A stretch of DNA of 64,000 nucleotides from Desulfobulbus oligotrophicus (GTDB lineage Bacteria > Desulfobacterota > Desulfobulbia > Desulfobulbales > Desulfobulbaceae). Position 1 is the stretch's first letter. Every line of letters starts with the position of its first letter. Both the position numbers and the translations under genes were made by a program. Positions 36,092-44,904 of this stretch are shown here, piece after piece. The notes below the pieces were generated by a model that had not been told where the DNA came from, searched no databases, and saw only the letters and a program-made list of their open reading frames with translations. Where the stretch lies: contig NZ_CP054140.1 in NCBI RefSeq assembly GCF_016446285.1, forward strand, positions 1,035,501 through 1,099,500, given 5' to 3'.

Positions 36092-37477
36092 ATGGATGAT
36101 CTTGGCCATACCATAAGCCTCTGTCCGGTCTGCTGCCGTCGTATCACGGCATACCGGCAGCAGGAGCAGGAAACGGTTTTTCTGGTGAAAGAGTGTCCGG
36201 AACACGGACGGTTTCGTACACCGATCTGGCGGGGGGAACCGTCCTTTGCCGGTTGGCAGCGGTCTAAAATTCCATCGACCCTCCAGCACCCGCTCACCAC
36301 GGTTGAGCATGGGTGCCCTTTTGACTGTGGCCTCTGTCCCGCCCACGGGCAACACACCTGCACAGCACTGCTTGAGGTGACCAGCCGCTGTAACCTTGCC
36401 TGTCCGGTCTGCTTTGCCGATGCGGGTGCTGATCCTGCCCCGGATCTCTCACTTGCACAGATTGAGGCAATGTTCGAGACGGTTCTTGCTGCTTCAGGAG
36501 TCTGCAATATTCAGCTTTCCGGAGGCGAACCCACGGTGCGCGACGATCTGGCTGATATTATTCGATTGGGGAGGCGAAAGGGGTTCACCTTTATCCAGCT
36601 GAATACCAACGGCCTCAGATTGGCTGCTGATCCGACCTATGCTGCATCGTTGAAAGAGGCGGGACTGAGCTCCGTGTTCCTGCAGTTCGACGGTGTCTCC
36701 AGCCGCGCTCATCAGAGCCTGCGAGGGCGCGATTTGTGCGGGATAAAAGAGCGTGCCATAAACCACTGTGCTGTTGCCGGTCTTGGTGTTGTTCTGGTGG
36801 CCACCCTGGTGCCGGGGGTCAATACCGAGGAAATTTACGCTATCATCAGCTACGGTGTTTCGCAGGCACCAACGGTTCGTGGCGTCCACTTTCAGCCGAT
36901 CAGCTATTTTGGTCGTTATCCGCACGCCGGTCCGGCAGACAGCAAACGGATCACCCTGCCCGAGGTTATCCAGTGCATCGCCCGTCAAAGCGGCGGGATG
37001 ATTGATGCCCGTTATTTCGCGCCACCAGGGTGTGAGCATGCCCTGTGCTCGTTCCACGGCATGTTTCTGGTTGAAGAGAGTGGCCGGCTCACCTCGATCA
37101 ACAGCGGCTCATCCTGCTGCGACGGCAACCGCTCCGGCTTCCTGCCGACAGCCCGAGCCGGCCGGGAGCAGAGTGTGCGCACGACAGCCAGACAGTGGAG
37201 CCTGCCGATGGCCGCTGTCACCGCCAAGCAGGGCGCAGCTGCCGATGCAACCGTACAGGATGATTTTGACCGATTTCTTGCCCGTGCCCGCACCCATACC
37301 TTTTCCATTTCTGCCATGGCGTTTCAGGATGTATGGAATCTTGACCTGGAGCGACTCCGGGGCTGCTGCATCCATGTGGCAACGCCGGATAACCGGCTGA
37401 TCCCTTTTTGTGCCTATAACCTGACCTCAGCCTCGGGCCGGTCACTGTATCCGCGGAGGGTGGAAACATGCGGATAA
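36092..37477 (+). CDS. trsS: multi-cluster radical SAM protein, TrsS type (Cys form)
   Basis: A 461-residue radical SAM enzyme. The N-terminal CPVCC (Cys 11, 14, 15) with ECPEHG near 35-39 looks like a rubredoxin-type site. GCPFDCGLC (75, 79, 82) is an extra cluster motif, and SRCNLACPVCF (100, 104, 107) is the radical SAM CX3CX2C. QLSGGEPTVRDD is the SAM-binding GGE motif. C-terminal CEHALC and SCC offer further ligands. This order resembles the MJ0619/tetraether-synthase family. As I recall, relatives of this protein are often selenoproteins with Sec in the N-terminal motif, whereas here the codons are ordinary TGT/TGC. The substrate is unknown. Confidence 0.83.
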   Translation: MDDLGHTISLCPVCCRRITAYRQQEQETVFLVKECPEHGRFRTPIWRGEPSFAGWQRSKIPSTLQHPLTTVEHGCPFDCGLCPAHGQHTCTALLEVTSRCNLACPVCFADAGADPAPDLSLAQIEAMFETVLAASGVCNIQLSGGEPTVRDDLADIIRLGRRKGFTFIQLNTNGLRLAADPTYAASLKEAGLSSVFLQFDGVSSRAHQSLRGRDLCGIKERAINHCAVAGLGVVLVATLVPGVNTEEIYAIISYGVSQAPTVRGVHFQPISYFGRYPHAGPADSKRITLPEVIQCIARQSGGMIDARYFAPPGCEHALCSFHGMFLVEESGRLTSINSGSSCCDGNRSGFLPTARAGREQSVRTTARQWSLPMAAVTAKQGAAADATVQDDFDRFLARARTHTFSISAMAFQDVWNLDLERLRGCCIHVATPDNRLIPFCAYNLTSASGRSLYPRRVETCG

Positions 37478-38820
37478 CAACACTGGAAACCCTTCTCCAG
37501 CATGACATCGGCACTGCCGGCCGACCTCTTTCACGTGCCGCGATTGAATCCTATCAGGCGGAAGCTCTGTACCAACTGGTGGAGTACTGTCGGTTACGCT
37601 CACCTTTTTATCGCTCAAAGCTGGCCGAGTTCGACAATCAGACGATCAGCAGTCTGGATGGACTGTCGGCTCTGCCGCTGACAAGCGAGACCGAACTGCG
37701 TGAACAGGGGCACCATATGCTGTGCGTCAGTCAGGATGAGGTGGCCAGAATTATCTCACTTCCAAGCTCCGGTACAACGGGTGCGGCCAAACGCCTTTTT
37801 TTCACTGAGGACGACTTGGAGCGAACCCGCCTGTTTTTTCGTATCGGTATGGGTAATTTAGCAGAACCAGGGCAAAAGGCGGCCATTCTACTGCCTGGAG
37901 CGACTCCGGATTCCACGGGGTATCTCCTTGCCGGTGCCCTGCAGGCCATGGATGTGCGCAGCGAGATTCTTGGTCTGGTCAGCGACCCGGTTGCCGTGGC
38001 GAGACAGCTTGTTGCCGGAAGATTCGATGTGCTGATCGGTTTTCCCATACAGCTGCTGGCCGTGGCCCGTGTCGCCGAGGCCCGGAAGATGGAACTGCCG
38101 ATGATCCGTTCCGTGCTGCTCTGTTCCGACTATATCCCGAAGTCAGTCAGTACCGCCCTGGCAGCCTCCTTTGGTTGCGAGGTGTTCAGCCATTACGGCA
38201 CTGTGGAGAGTGGTCTGGGGGGAGCGGTTGATTGTGCCATGCACTGCGGGATGCATATCCGCGAAACCGATCTGCTGATCGAGGTCATTGATCCGAAGAC
38301 CGGTTATCCGCTGGCTGATGGCCGGTGGGGTGAAATTGTGCTGACAACCCTGCAACGACGGGCAATGCCGCTTGTGCGCTACCAGACCGGAGATCTTGGT
38401 CGGCTGCTCGTCGGCACCTGTCCCTGTGGCAGTACCATCCGCAGGCTTGACAAGGTGAAGGGAAGGATTTCCCTGCAGAGGAAGTTGCGCAGCGGGGCCT
38501 GGATCGATCTGCCGACCTTGGACGAAGTGCTCTTTGGTCTGCCCGGTTTGATCGATTTCAGTGCTGCCATCGATGAAAATGCAGGCCAGGACAGACTGTG
38601 CCTCACCTTACAGTGTCTGCCGGGTCATGAAGATGCAACCGTGGAGGCGGCCGGTCGGCTTCTTGCCGGACAACCGCAGCTGTGTGGGGTACACGTTCAG
38701 GTTGAGCATGATTCCGGATACCGGCGGCTGCATCAGGGAAAACGTCAACTATTTGATCAAAGGGAGTTTGTTTGTCATGAAACGGCTTGTTCGTCATCTC
38801 TGCTCAACCCTTGCCGATAA
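37468..38820 (+). CDS. PaaK-like AMP-dependent CoA ligase, DVU_1553 family
   Basis: A 450-residue adenylate-forming enzyme related to phenylacetate-CoA ligase. The P-loop is LPSSGTTGAAKRLFFT, then SHYGTVESGLGGAV, the adenylate-binding YQTGDLGRLL, and a small C-terminal lid. A CPCG knuckle follows the YQTGDLG motif, as in PaaK relatives. It would activate a carboxylic acid to an acyl-AMP or acyl-CoA, perhaps the product of the Mop enzyme, but this is a guess. The start overlaps trsS by 10 bp and the end overlaps xdhC by 44 bp, showing very tight packing. Confidence 0.83.
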   Translation: MRITTLETLLQHDIGTAGRPLSRAAIESYQAEALYQLVEYCRLRSPFYRSKLAEFDNQTISSLDGLSALPLTSETELREQGHHMLCVSQDEVARIISLPSSGTTGAAKRLFFTEDDLERTRLFFRIGMGNLAEPGQKAAILLPGATPDSTGYLLAGALQAMDVRSEILGLVSDPVAVARQLVAGRFDVLIGFPIQLLAVARVAEARKMELPMIRSVLLCSDYIPKSVSTALAASFGCEVFSHYGTVESGLGGAVDCAMHCGMHIRETDLLIEVIDPKTGYPLADGRWGEIVLTTLQRRAMPLVRYQTGDLGRLLVGTCPCGSTIRRLDKVKGRISLQRKLRSGAWIDLPTLDEVLFGLPGLIDFSAAIDENAGQDRLCLTLQCLPGHEDATVEAAGRLLAGQPQLCGVHVQVEHDSGYRRLHQGKRQLFDQREFVCHETACSSSLLNPCR

Positions 38821-39820
38821 CAGGTCCTGTGTGCTGGCGACCGTTGGGAGCCAGTCAGGATCCACGCCCAGAATTGCCGGTACAAAGATGATCGTCCATG
38901 AAGGTGGGAGTATCTTCGGAACCATCGGCGGGGGCCTCGTTGAAGCAACAGCTATCCGTGAAGCTGCTTCCTGTCTTCTTCAGAAAAAGAGCGCGCATAA
39001 ACGTTTTGATCTTTCGAATTCCGAGGCTGCGGTTTCTGATATGATCTGTGGCGGGACAATGGATCTGTATCTGGAGTATATTGCGCCTTCATCGGAAAAC
39101 ATGGCTGTTTTCCAGCAGCTGGAAAAAGAGCTCCATGCCGGTCGCAGGGTTATTTTAGTCAGCAGTATCAACGGGGAACAGCCTCGTTTTTTTGTTGACC
39201 ACAAGGGACGGGTGAATCGGGAAGATCTCCCGTCTGCTGTTGCTTCGCTTTGCAGGCAGACCGCCGCCATCCTGTCCGGAGCCGCCTGTGTTGACTGTGA
39301 AGGAGAACAGTATCTGCTCTCTTCCTTTGCAACCGGTGGTCATCTGGTGCTTGTCGGTGCCGGTCATGTTGCCGCCTGTACTGCTGAGGCTGCAGCCCGG
39401 GTTGGTTTTCAGGTAACAGTGATGGATGACCGGGAAGAGTTTGCCAATAAAGAGCGTTTTCCCCAGGCCACCACCATCCAACTCCTTTCAACCTTTGCCG
39501 GCTGTCTGGACGGTCTGGATATAGACAGCGACACCTATGTGGTTATCGTTACCCGCGGCCATCTGCATGATATGGAGGTGCTGGAACAGACGCTGCAGAC
39601 CAGGGCCGGGTACATCGGCATGATCGGGAGCCGTCGCAAGCGTAACACCATCTATACACAGCTTCTGGACAAGGGGGTCACCGAGGCCCAGTTGGGACAG
39701 GTACGCTGTCCCATCGGCATGGCTATAGAGGCCGACACTCCGGAGGAGATTGCGGTCTCCATTGTCGGTGAGCTGATCTACCAACGAGCCACCGGTCGAC
39801 GCGCATGGCACCTCGCTTAA
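38777..39820 (+). CDS. xdhC: XdhC-family aldehyde oxidoreductase maturation factor
   Basis: A 347-residue XdhC/CoxI protein that binds molybdenum cofactor, promotes its sulfuration and delivers it to the xanthine-oxidase-family apoenzyme. The N-terminal XdhC_CoxI domain has ATVGSQSGSTPRIAGTKMIV and GTIGGGLVEA. The C-terminal Rossmann domain has LVLVGAGHVAACTAEAAARVG, VVIVTRGHLHDMEVLE, and GMIGSRRKRN. ATG 38777 fits the family N-terminus, although the frame is open from 38561. It overlaps its neighbours on both sides. The client is almost certainly the Mop enzyme upstream. Confidence 0.92.
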   Translation: MKRLVRHLCSTLADNRSCVLATVGSQSGSTPRIAGTKMIVHEGGSIFGTIGGGLVEATAIREAASCLLQKKSAHKRFDLSNSEAAVSDMICGGTMDLYLEYIAPSSENMAVFQQLEKELHAGRRVILVSSINGEQPRFFVDHKGRVNREDLPSAVASLCRQTAAILSGAACVDCEGEQYLLSSFATGGHLVLVGAGHVAACTAEAAARVGFQVTVMDDREEFANKERFPQATTIQLLSTFAGCLDGLDIDSDTYVVIVTRGHLHDMEVLEQTLQTRAGYIGMIGSRRKRNTIYTQLLDKGVTEAQLGQVRCPIGMAIEADTPEEIAVSIVGELIYQRATGRRAWHLA

Positions 39821-40962
39821 GCGGACTCATCCTGGCGGCCGGTTTTTCGTCGCGCATGCAGGCACTTAAACCGCTTCTGCCGCTGGGTGAAACGTCGGTC
39901 TTGGGTCAGTGCATTGATACGCTTCGAAAGAGCGGTATCCAGGATATTATGGTGGTAGCCGGTTATCGGGGGAGCGAGGTCGCCGCCGAGGCGGTTGCCC
40001 ACGGTGCCCGGGCGGTATTGAATGCCGACTTTGCCGACGGGATGTTCAGCTCCATCCGTTGTGGCGCGCAGCAGCTGGGGGAGGCAGAGTATATTGCCCT
40101 GCTGCCGGTGGACATTCCGCTTATCCGCAGCGGTACTCTGTATCTCATGCAGCAGGCCCTGCAAGGTCGAACCGGTGTACAGGTTGTTCATCCGGAGTTT
40201 AACGATCAGCGCGGCCATCCTCTGCTCATTGCAACAGCACTGTTACGGGATCTGGTGCGTGCTGCCTCTGCTCCCGGCGGCTTGCGGCCCCTGCTGGAAC
40301 GTCACGAGCGCATGCAGCCTGAGCAGGTTGTGTCGGTGAAGGTCCCTGACGCCAACATCCTGTTTGACATGGACACACCGGAATCCTACGCTGCATGCTG
40401 CGAGCGTTTTCCCAGACGTGACTATCCCACCCTGGAAGAGGGTGCGGTTATCCTGGAGCATATTTATCCCATGCCGCCAAAAGGTGTTGCACATGGGCAT
40501 CTGGTGGGGGAGTTGGCTGCTGGTTTTGCAGAGGCAATCAACGTGTACAGAGATGCGGGGCTGTGTGTTGACCTCTGCCGAGTCGCGGGCTGGTTGCATG
40601 ATGTGGCCAAGGGGCAGGAACACCATGAAGAAACCGGCGGCAGATGGCTGGATGGCCTTGGTTTTCCACGGGCGGCATGCATTGTTGCCGCACATAAGGA
40701 CCTTGACTGGCATCCCGGTGACCCACTTACTGAACGTGAGCTGGTGCACCTTGCCGACAAGTTGGCCAAGGGGGGCAGGCTGGTTACCCTTGATCAGCGT
40801 TTTGGTGAAAAAAGTGCACTCTATAAAGATGATCCCGATGCCCAGGAGGCTGTTCAGAGTCGATACCTCCTGGCCCGGGAGCTGGCCCTGGCCCTGGAAG
40901 AGGCCAGTGGACAGACGTTTGTCACCCTGTGCGCTCATCTCGCATCCCGCTGTTCCCGCTGA
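39805..40962 (+). CDS. MocA-like molybdenum cofactor nucleotidyltransferase fused to an HD domain (DVU_1551 family)
   Basis: A 385-residue fusion. Residues 1-195 form a MobA/MocA-type NTP transferase: GLILAAGFSSRMQALKPLLPL, then LLPVDIPLI as the metal site and FNDQRGHPLL. It probably adds CMP to molybdopterin to make the MCD cofactor that Mop needs. Residues 205-385 are an HD phosphohydrolase domain with HGHLVGELA, GWLHDVAKGQEHHEETGG and AAHKDLD. The partnership may hydrolyse a nucleotide or control cofactor supply. The start overlaps xdhC by 16 bp. It is the last gene of the eight-gene chain. Confidence 0.87.
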   Translation: MAPRLSGLILAAGFSSRMQALKPLLPLGETSVLGQCIDTLRKSGIQDIMVVAGYRGSEVAAEAVAHGARAVLNADFADGMFSSIRCGAQQLGEAEYIALLPVDIPLIRSGTLYLMQQALQGRTGVQVVHPEFNDQRGHPLLIATALLRDLVRAASAPGGLRPLLERHERMQPEQVVSVKVPDANILFDMDTPESYAACCERFPRRDYPTLEEGAVILEHIYPMPPKGVAHGHLVGELAAGFAEAINVYRDAGLCVDLCRVAGWLHDVAKGQEHHEETGGRWLDGLGFPRAACIVAAHKDLDWHPGDPLTERELVHLADKLAKGGRLVTLDQRFGEKSALYKDDPDAQEAVQSRYLLARELALALEEASGQTFVTLCAHLASRCSR

Positions 40963-41054
40963 GACTCTTCTACTCTGCGGCCAACCTGTCCGGTTGGCAA
41001 TGCTGACGGAGCGGCCGGCCGTATGCTGCAGTGTTGCTGATGTTGACTGTGTTT

Positions 41055-42485
41055 TCAACAACCGCAGTCGGAAAACACCTCCTTGGTAAAGGCCGGTTCC
41101 GGTTCAACCGGATATTCTCCGGTGAAACAGGCCAGGCAGAAGTGGTCACGGGGCAGTCCTGTTGCCTCCACCATCCCTTCAAGGCTGAGATAATGGAGCG
41201 AATCAAGCCCGAGGTAATCACGCACTCCCTCAACGGTGTTGTCAGCGGCAATCAGCTGTGACTTGGTAGGGAAATCAATGCCGTAATAGCAGGCATGACG
41301 GGTGGGTGGGCAACTCACAACCATATGCACCTCTGTGGCCCCGGCCCTCCGTAGTGACTGTACCCGGCTGCGTCCGGTGGTACCCCGGACGATTGAATCT
41401 TCAACAATGATTACCCGTTTTCCGGTCAGCAGAGCGCGAACAGGGTTGAGTTTCACCCGGACCGAGAAATCGCGCATTGATTGAGTCGGCTGGATAAAGG
41501 TCCTGCCGACATAGTGGTTGCGAATGACCCCCATCTCCATGGGAATACCCGAAGCGTTGGAATACCCGATGGCGGCATAGTTACCGGAATCTGGAAAGGG
41601 CATGACAAAGTCTGCATCGATTTTTGCCTCTTTGGCCAGGATCTCTCCCATCCGCTTGCGGGCACTGTACACATTAAAACCAAAGACATCGCTGTCGGGC
41701 CGGGCAAAGTAGACATGTTCGAAGATACAGTAACTTTTTCGGGCCGGCGCCCATGGAAAGGAGGAGGTCAGACCCTGCGCGTTAATGAGCAGGACCTCTC
41801 CCGGTTCGACATCGCGGATATATTCCGCTTCAATCAGGTCCAGGGCACAGGTTTCGGAGGCAACAACGTAGGCGCCGTTTTCCAGTACACCAAGGCAGAG
41901 CGGGCGGAACCCGTTGGGATCACGGACGGCAATCATGGTGTCGTTGGTCATGATCAGAAGTGAGTAGGCCCCTTGAATGCAGGTAAAGGTCGTCTTGATG
42001 GCCTCCAGCAAGCCCCGATCCATGTGGCGGGCCATCAGGTGAATGACAATTTCACTGTCCATGGTGGTTTGGAAAATTGAACCCTGCTGCTCCAGGTGCC
42101 GGCGTAAGGCAATGGAGTTCACCAAATTACCGTTGTGGGCAACACAGATCGGTATGTCTTTATGGGTGACCAGAAAAGGTTGTGCATTGGTGACGGAGGC
42201 TTCACCGGTGGTGGAATAGCGGACATGACCGGTGGCCATGTGTCCGGAAAGGCGTTGCAGCGTCTCTTCAGTGAAGACATCGGCAACCAGACCAACATCT
42301 TTATGAATCAGGACCTGTTTGCCGTCACTGCAGACAATACCGGCACTTTCCTGCCCCCGATGCTGGAGTGCATACAAGCCGAAATAGACGAGTTTGGCCG
42401 CATCAGGATGGCCAAAGACGCCGCAGATGCCGCATTCGTGTCGTGGTTTTGCCGGTAAGTCCCATTCTACATCCTGGCTGCTCAT
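41055..42485 (-). CDS. purF: amidophosphoribosyltransferase
   Basis: The first step of purine synthesis: PRPP plus glutamine to 5-phosphoribosylamine. The 476 residues include a 17-residue propeptide before the N-terminal nucleophile Cys18 (CGICGVFGHPDA). The glutaminase has LQHRGQESAGI and TGHVRYSTTG. The PRPP-binding loop is VIIVEDSIVRGTT, and CLACFTGEYP carries iron-sulfur ligand cysteines as in the Bacillus-type enzyme. It lies alone on the minus strand between the Mop accessory operon and selD, with 201 bp to selD. Confidence 0.97.
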   Translation of the reverse strand: MSSQDVEWDLPAKPRHECGICGVFGHPDAAKLVYFGLYALQHRGQESAGIVCSDGKQVLIHKDVGLVADVFTEETLQRLSGHMATGHVRYSTTGEASVTNAQPFLVTHKDIPICVAHNGNLVNSIALRRHLEQQGSIFQTTMDSEIVIHLMARHMDRGLLEAIKTTFTCIQGAYSLLIMTNDTMIAVRDPNGFRPLCLGVLENGAYVVASETCALDLIEAEYIRDVEPGEVLLINAQGLTSSFPWAPARKSYCIFEHVYFARPDSDVFGFNVYSARKRMGEILAKEAKIDADFVMPFPDSGNYAAIGYSNASGIPMEMGVIRNHYVGRTFIQPTQSMRDFSVRVKLNPVRALLTGKRVIIVEDSIVRGTTGRSRVQSLRRAGATEVHMVVSCPPTRHACYYGIDFPTKSQLIAADNTVEGVRDYLGLDSLHYLSLEGMVEATGLPRDHFCLACFTGEYPVEPEPAFTKEVFSDCGC

Positions 42486-42686
42486 GTCGGTTGCCTGTTG
42501 TATTGTAAGGATGCATTAAAACTGAAAGGCACAAAGAACACTTCCCTGTGCCTGCCTGTTGATGATCCATCATGATCTGAAGAAGTCTATCTTGAACCAG
42601 ATTATTCGTTTTTTTTCAAGAAAATATCAGGTACTATGATAAGTCTTCCTGTTGTGAACACAAATCTTTAAAGTTGATACAGTATA

Positions 42687-43751
42687 ATGCATTTTCCATC
42701 TGTCAAACTGACAAGTACTGTTAAAGCTGCAGGTTGAGCTGCCAAGCTCGGTCCAGGGGACCTGGACCAGATATTGAGAGGCCTCAACCTGCCGTCTGAC
42801 GCCGATTTGCTTGTAGGTGCGGAAACCTGCGATGATGCCGGTGTGTACCGTCTCACCGATGATATCGCCCTGATTCAGACCGTGGATTTTTTCACCCCGA
42901 TTGTTGATGATCCGTACGATTTCGGCAGGATCGCGGCGGCAAACTCCCTGTCTGATGTATATGCCATGGGCGGACGCCCCTTACTGTGCATGAACATTTT
43001 AGCGTGCCCAGTCAAAACAATGGACCCGGCAACTGTTCGCCGCGTTGTGGAAGGCGGCCTGGACAAGATCCGTGAGGCCGGTGCACTTCTGGTCGGCGGA
43101 CATTCCATTGAGGACCAGGAATTAAAATATGGGCTGGCTGTAACCGGAATTGTTCATCCACAGCGTCTGCTACGCAACAGCGGCGCGCAGGTCGGTGATG
43201 TTTTGCTGCTGACCAAACCTCTGGGTACCGGTATCCTGTCAACAGCGATCAAGGGCGGCCTTACCGCCCCGGCGGCTGAACAGCAGCTGGTTGAACTGCT
43301 GGCAACGCTGAATCGGATGCCCCTGGAGATCCTGGACGAGAACCCGGAGCTGCGCGATCAGGTGCATGGCTGCACGGATATCACCGGGTTCGGACTTTTC
43401 GGCCATCTGCATGAGCTGGCAGAGGCATCGGCGGTTTCGTTACATATTGATAAGCGTCTGCTGCCTCTTCTGCCGGATGTTGTACCCTTTGTTGATATGG
43501 GCATCATCCCTGAAGGAGCGTACCGTAATAGAGACTTTTATCGCCAATGGGTTCATTCCGAGCTGGCGGAAATGGATTCGGTGGAGATGGTCGGTTATGA
43601 TCCGCAGACCTCTGGTGGACTTGTCTTGGCCATGACACCCGATGCAGCTGTTCAGCTGCATCGCCTCCTGCAGCAACGGGGATATGATCCGGCATGTCAG
43701 GTGATTGGCGAGGTCTGTGCCGCTGATCCCGGTATGGTGCATATCCGTTAG
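42687..43751 (+). CDS. selD: selenide, water dikinase, a selenocysteine-containing SelD
   Basis: It makes selenophosphate from selenide and ATP for Sec-tRNA and other selenium uses. Read with the TGA at 42735-42737 as selenocysteine, the protein is 354 residues. It starts MHFPSVKLTSTVKAAG-U-AAKL, placing Sec at position 17, where E. coli SelD has catalytic Cys17. Downstream are TVDFFTPIVDDPYDFGRIAA, GGHSIEDQELKYGLAVTG, TDITGFGLFGHL and DPQTSGGLVLA. An in-frame TGA at 42675 blocks any earlier start. No good Shine-Dalgarno precedes ATG 42687. The SECIS hairpin follows the TGA. Confidence 0.95.
42735..42768 (+). promoter_or_regulatory. selenocysteine codon and bacterial SECIS hairpin in selD
   Basis: The UGA at 42735-42737 is followed after 12 nt by a perfect 7-bp stem, GGTCCAG (42750-42756) with CTGGACC (42762-42768), closing the loop GGGAC. 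Distance and size fit a bacterial SECIS element read by SelB, and the loop contains the expected guanines. Confidence 0.85.
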
Positions 43752-43758
43752 AAATGTT

Positions 43759-44904
43759 TCAGCAGGACGGCTCGGTCATCAGGGCGATCAGCAACCTGGT
43801 GAGGTCGACCATATCCTGGAGCTCGACCTGCTCCTTGGTGGAATGCACATTGGTCATACCGGTGGCAATAATGGCTGTTGCCAGACCGTGACCGTTGAAG
43901 ATATTGGCATCGCTGCCACCGCCGGCCCGTTCATAGGAAAGTTCCATGCGGATGGAACGGGCTGCCGCCTCCACCCGTTTGAGCACCGGATCCTCGCGTT
44001 GTAACTGCATCATCGGGAAGTCCTGACGCAGTTCGAAGTTCACTGAAGGTTCCCCCTGGGCAGAGCCTGTTGAATCTGTCCAGTCGGCAATGGTGTTGTT
44101 GAATATATCACGGATCTCCTCGGTCACCCGTGTCAGCTTCTCCTTGGAATGACTGCGGGCCTCCCCTTCGATCACAACGCTTTCCGGCACAATATTTGAG
44201 GCGGTTCCCCCGCTGATGGTTCCGAAGTTCGTGGTGGTCTCTTCGTCGATTTTTCCGGATGGAACTTGTGCCAGGGCCCGGGCCGCCAGGATGAGGGCGC
44301 TTACACCCCATTCCGGATGGAGTCCCGCATGGGCTGCCACCCCGTTCACTGTGATGGTAAAGCGGTTGGCTGCCGGTGCATGGGTGATGACACGGGCAAA
44401 GCCGCTGGAATCAAGGGCATATCCTTCCCGGGCGTTGATCAGCTTCGGGTCCAGAGCTTTGGCACCCACCAGGCCGATCTCTTCACAGGTGGTGATCACA
44501 AATTCCACCGGACGAAACGGTCGCCTGGTTTCCCGCAGCAGGCGCATGGCCTCAATACAGGCGGCAATCCCCGATTTATCATCACTGCCGAGGACAGTGT
44601 CACCAGCACTGGTGAACAGGTCGCCGACACGTTTGACCTGAACCCCGTCAGCAGGTTCCACCGTATCCATGTGGCAACTGAAAAAAATCGGCGGCAGGTC
44701 AAGGGTACCTGTAAAGCGAATAATCAGATTACCGCATTCGGAACCGGTCAGTGGTGCGGAGTCATCTTCAATAATTGCAGCAGGTTCCAGCTCCTGAAAA
44801 ATCTGCTGTAAACGTCGGGAGATACGCCCTTCCCGGCGGGAAGGGCTGTCGATCTCACAGAGCTCGATAAAGTTGGCTGCCAGCCGTTCTCTATTTATTT
44901 TCAT
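43759..44904 (-). CDS. M20-family peptidase, PepT-like
   Basis: A 381-residue dizinc exopeptidase-like protein. Metal ligands show as the HMD of FFSCHMDTVEPADGV, the Asp of LGSDDKSGIAACIEAM and the Glu pair of TTCEEIGLVGAKALD. A lid domain with AAHAGLHPEWGVSA follows, and the C-terminal GGGSDANIFNGHG and NVHSTKEQVEL supply the rest. It resembles the tripeptidase T-like subgroup found in Firmicutes and Desulfobacterota. It overlaps ispF by 14 bp as the last gene of the minus-strand run. It converges on selD with 7 bp between them. Substrate not established. Confidence 0.9.
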   Translation of the reverse strand: MKINRERLAANFIELCEIDSPSRREGRISRRLQQIFQELEPAAIIEDDSAPLTGSECGNLIIRFTGTLDLPPIFFSCHMDTVEPADGVQVKRVGDLFTSAGDTVLGSDDKSGIAACIEAMRLLRETRRPFRPVEFVITTCEEIGLVGAKALDPKLINAREGYALDSSGFARVITHAPAANRFTITVNGVAAHAGLHPEWGVSALILAARALAQVPSGKIDEETTTNFGTISGGTASNIVPESVVIEGEARSHSKEKLTRVTEEIRDIFNNTIADWTDSTGSAQGEPSVNFELRQDFPMMQLQREDPVLKRVEAAARSIRMELSYERAGGGSDANIFNGHGLATAIIATGMTNVHSTKEQVELQDMVDLTRLLIALMTEPSC

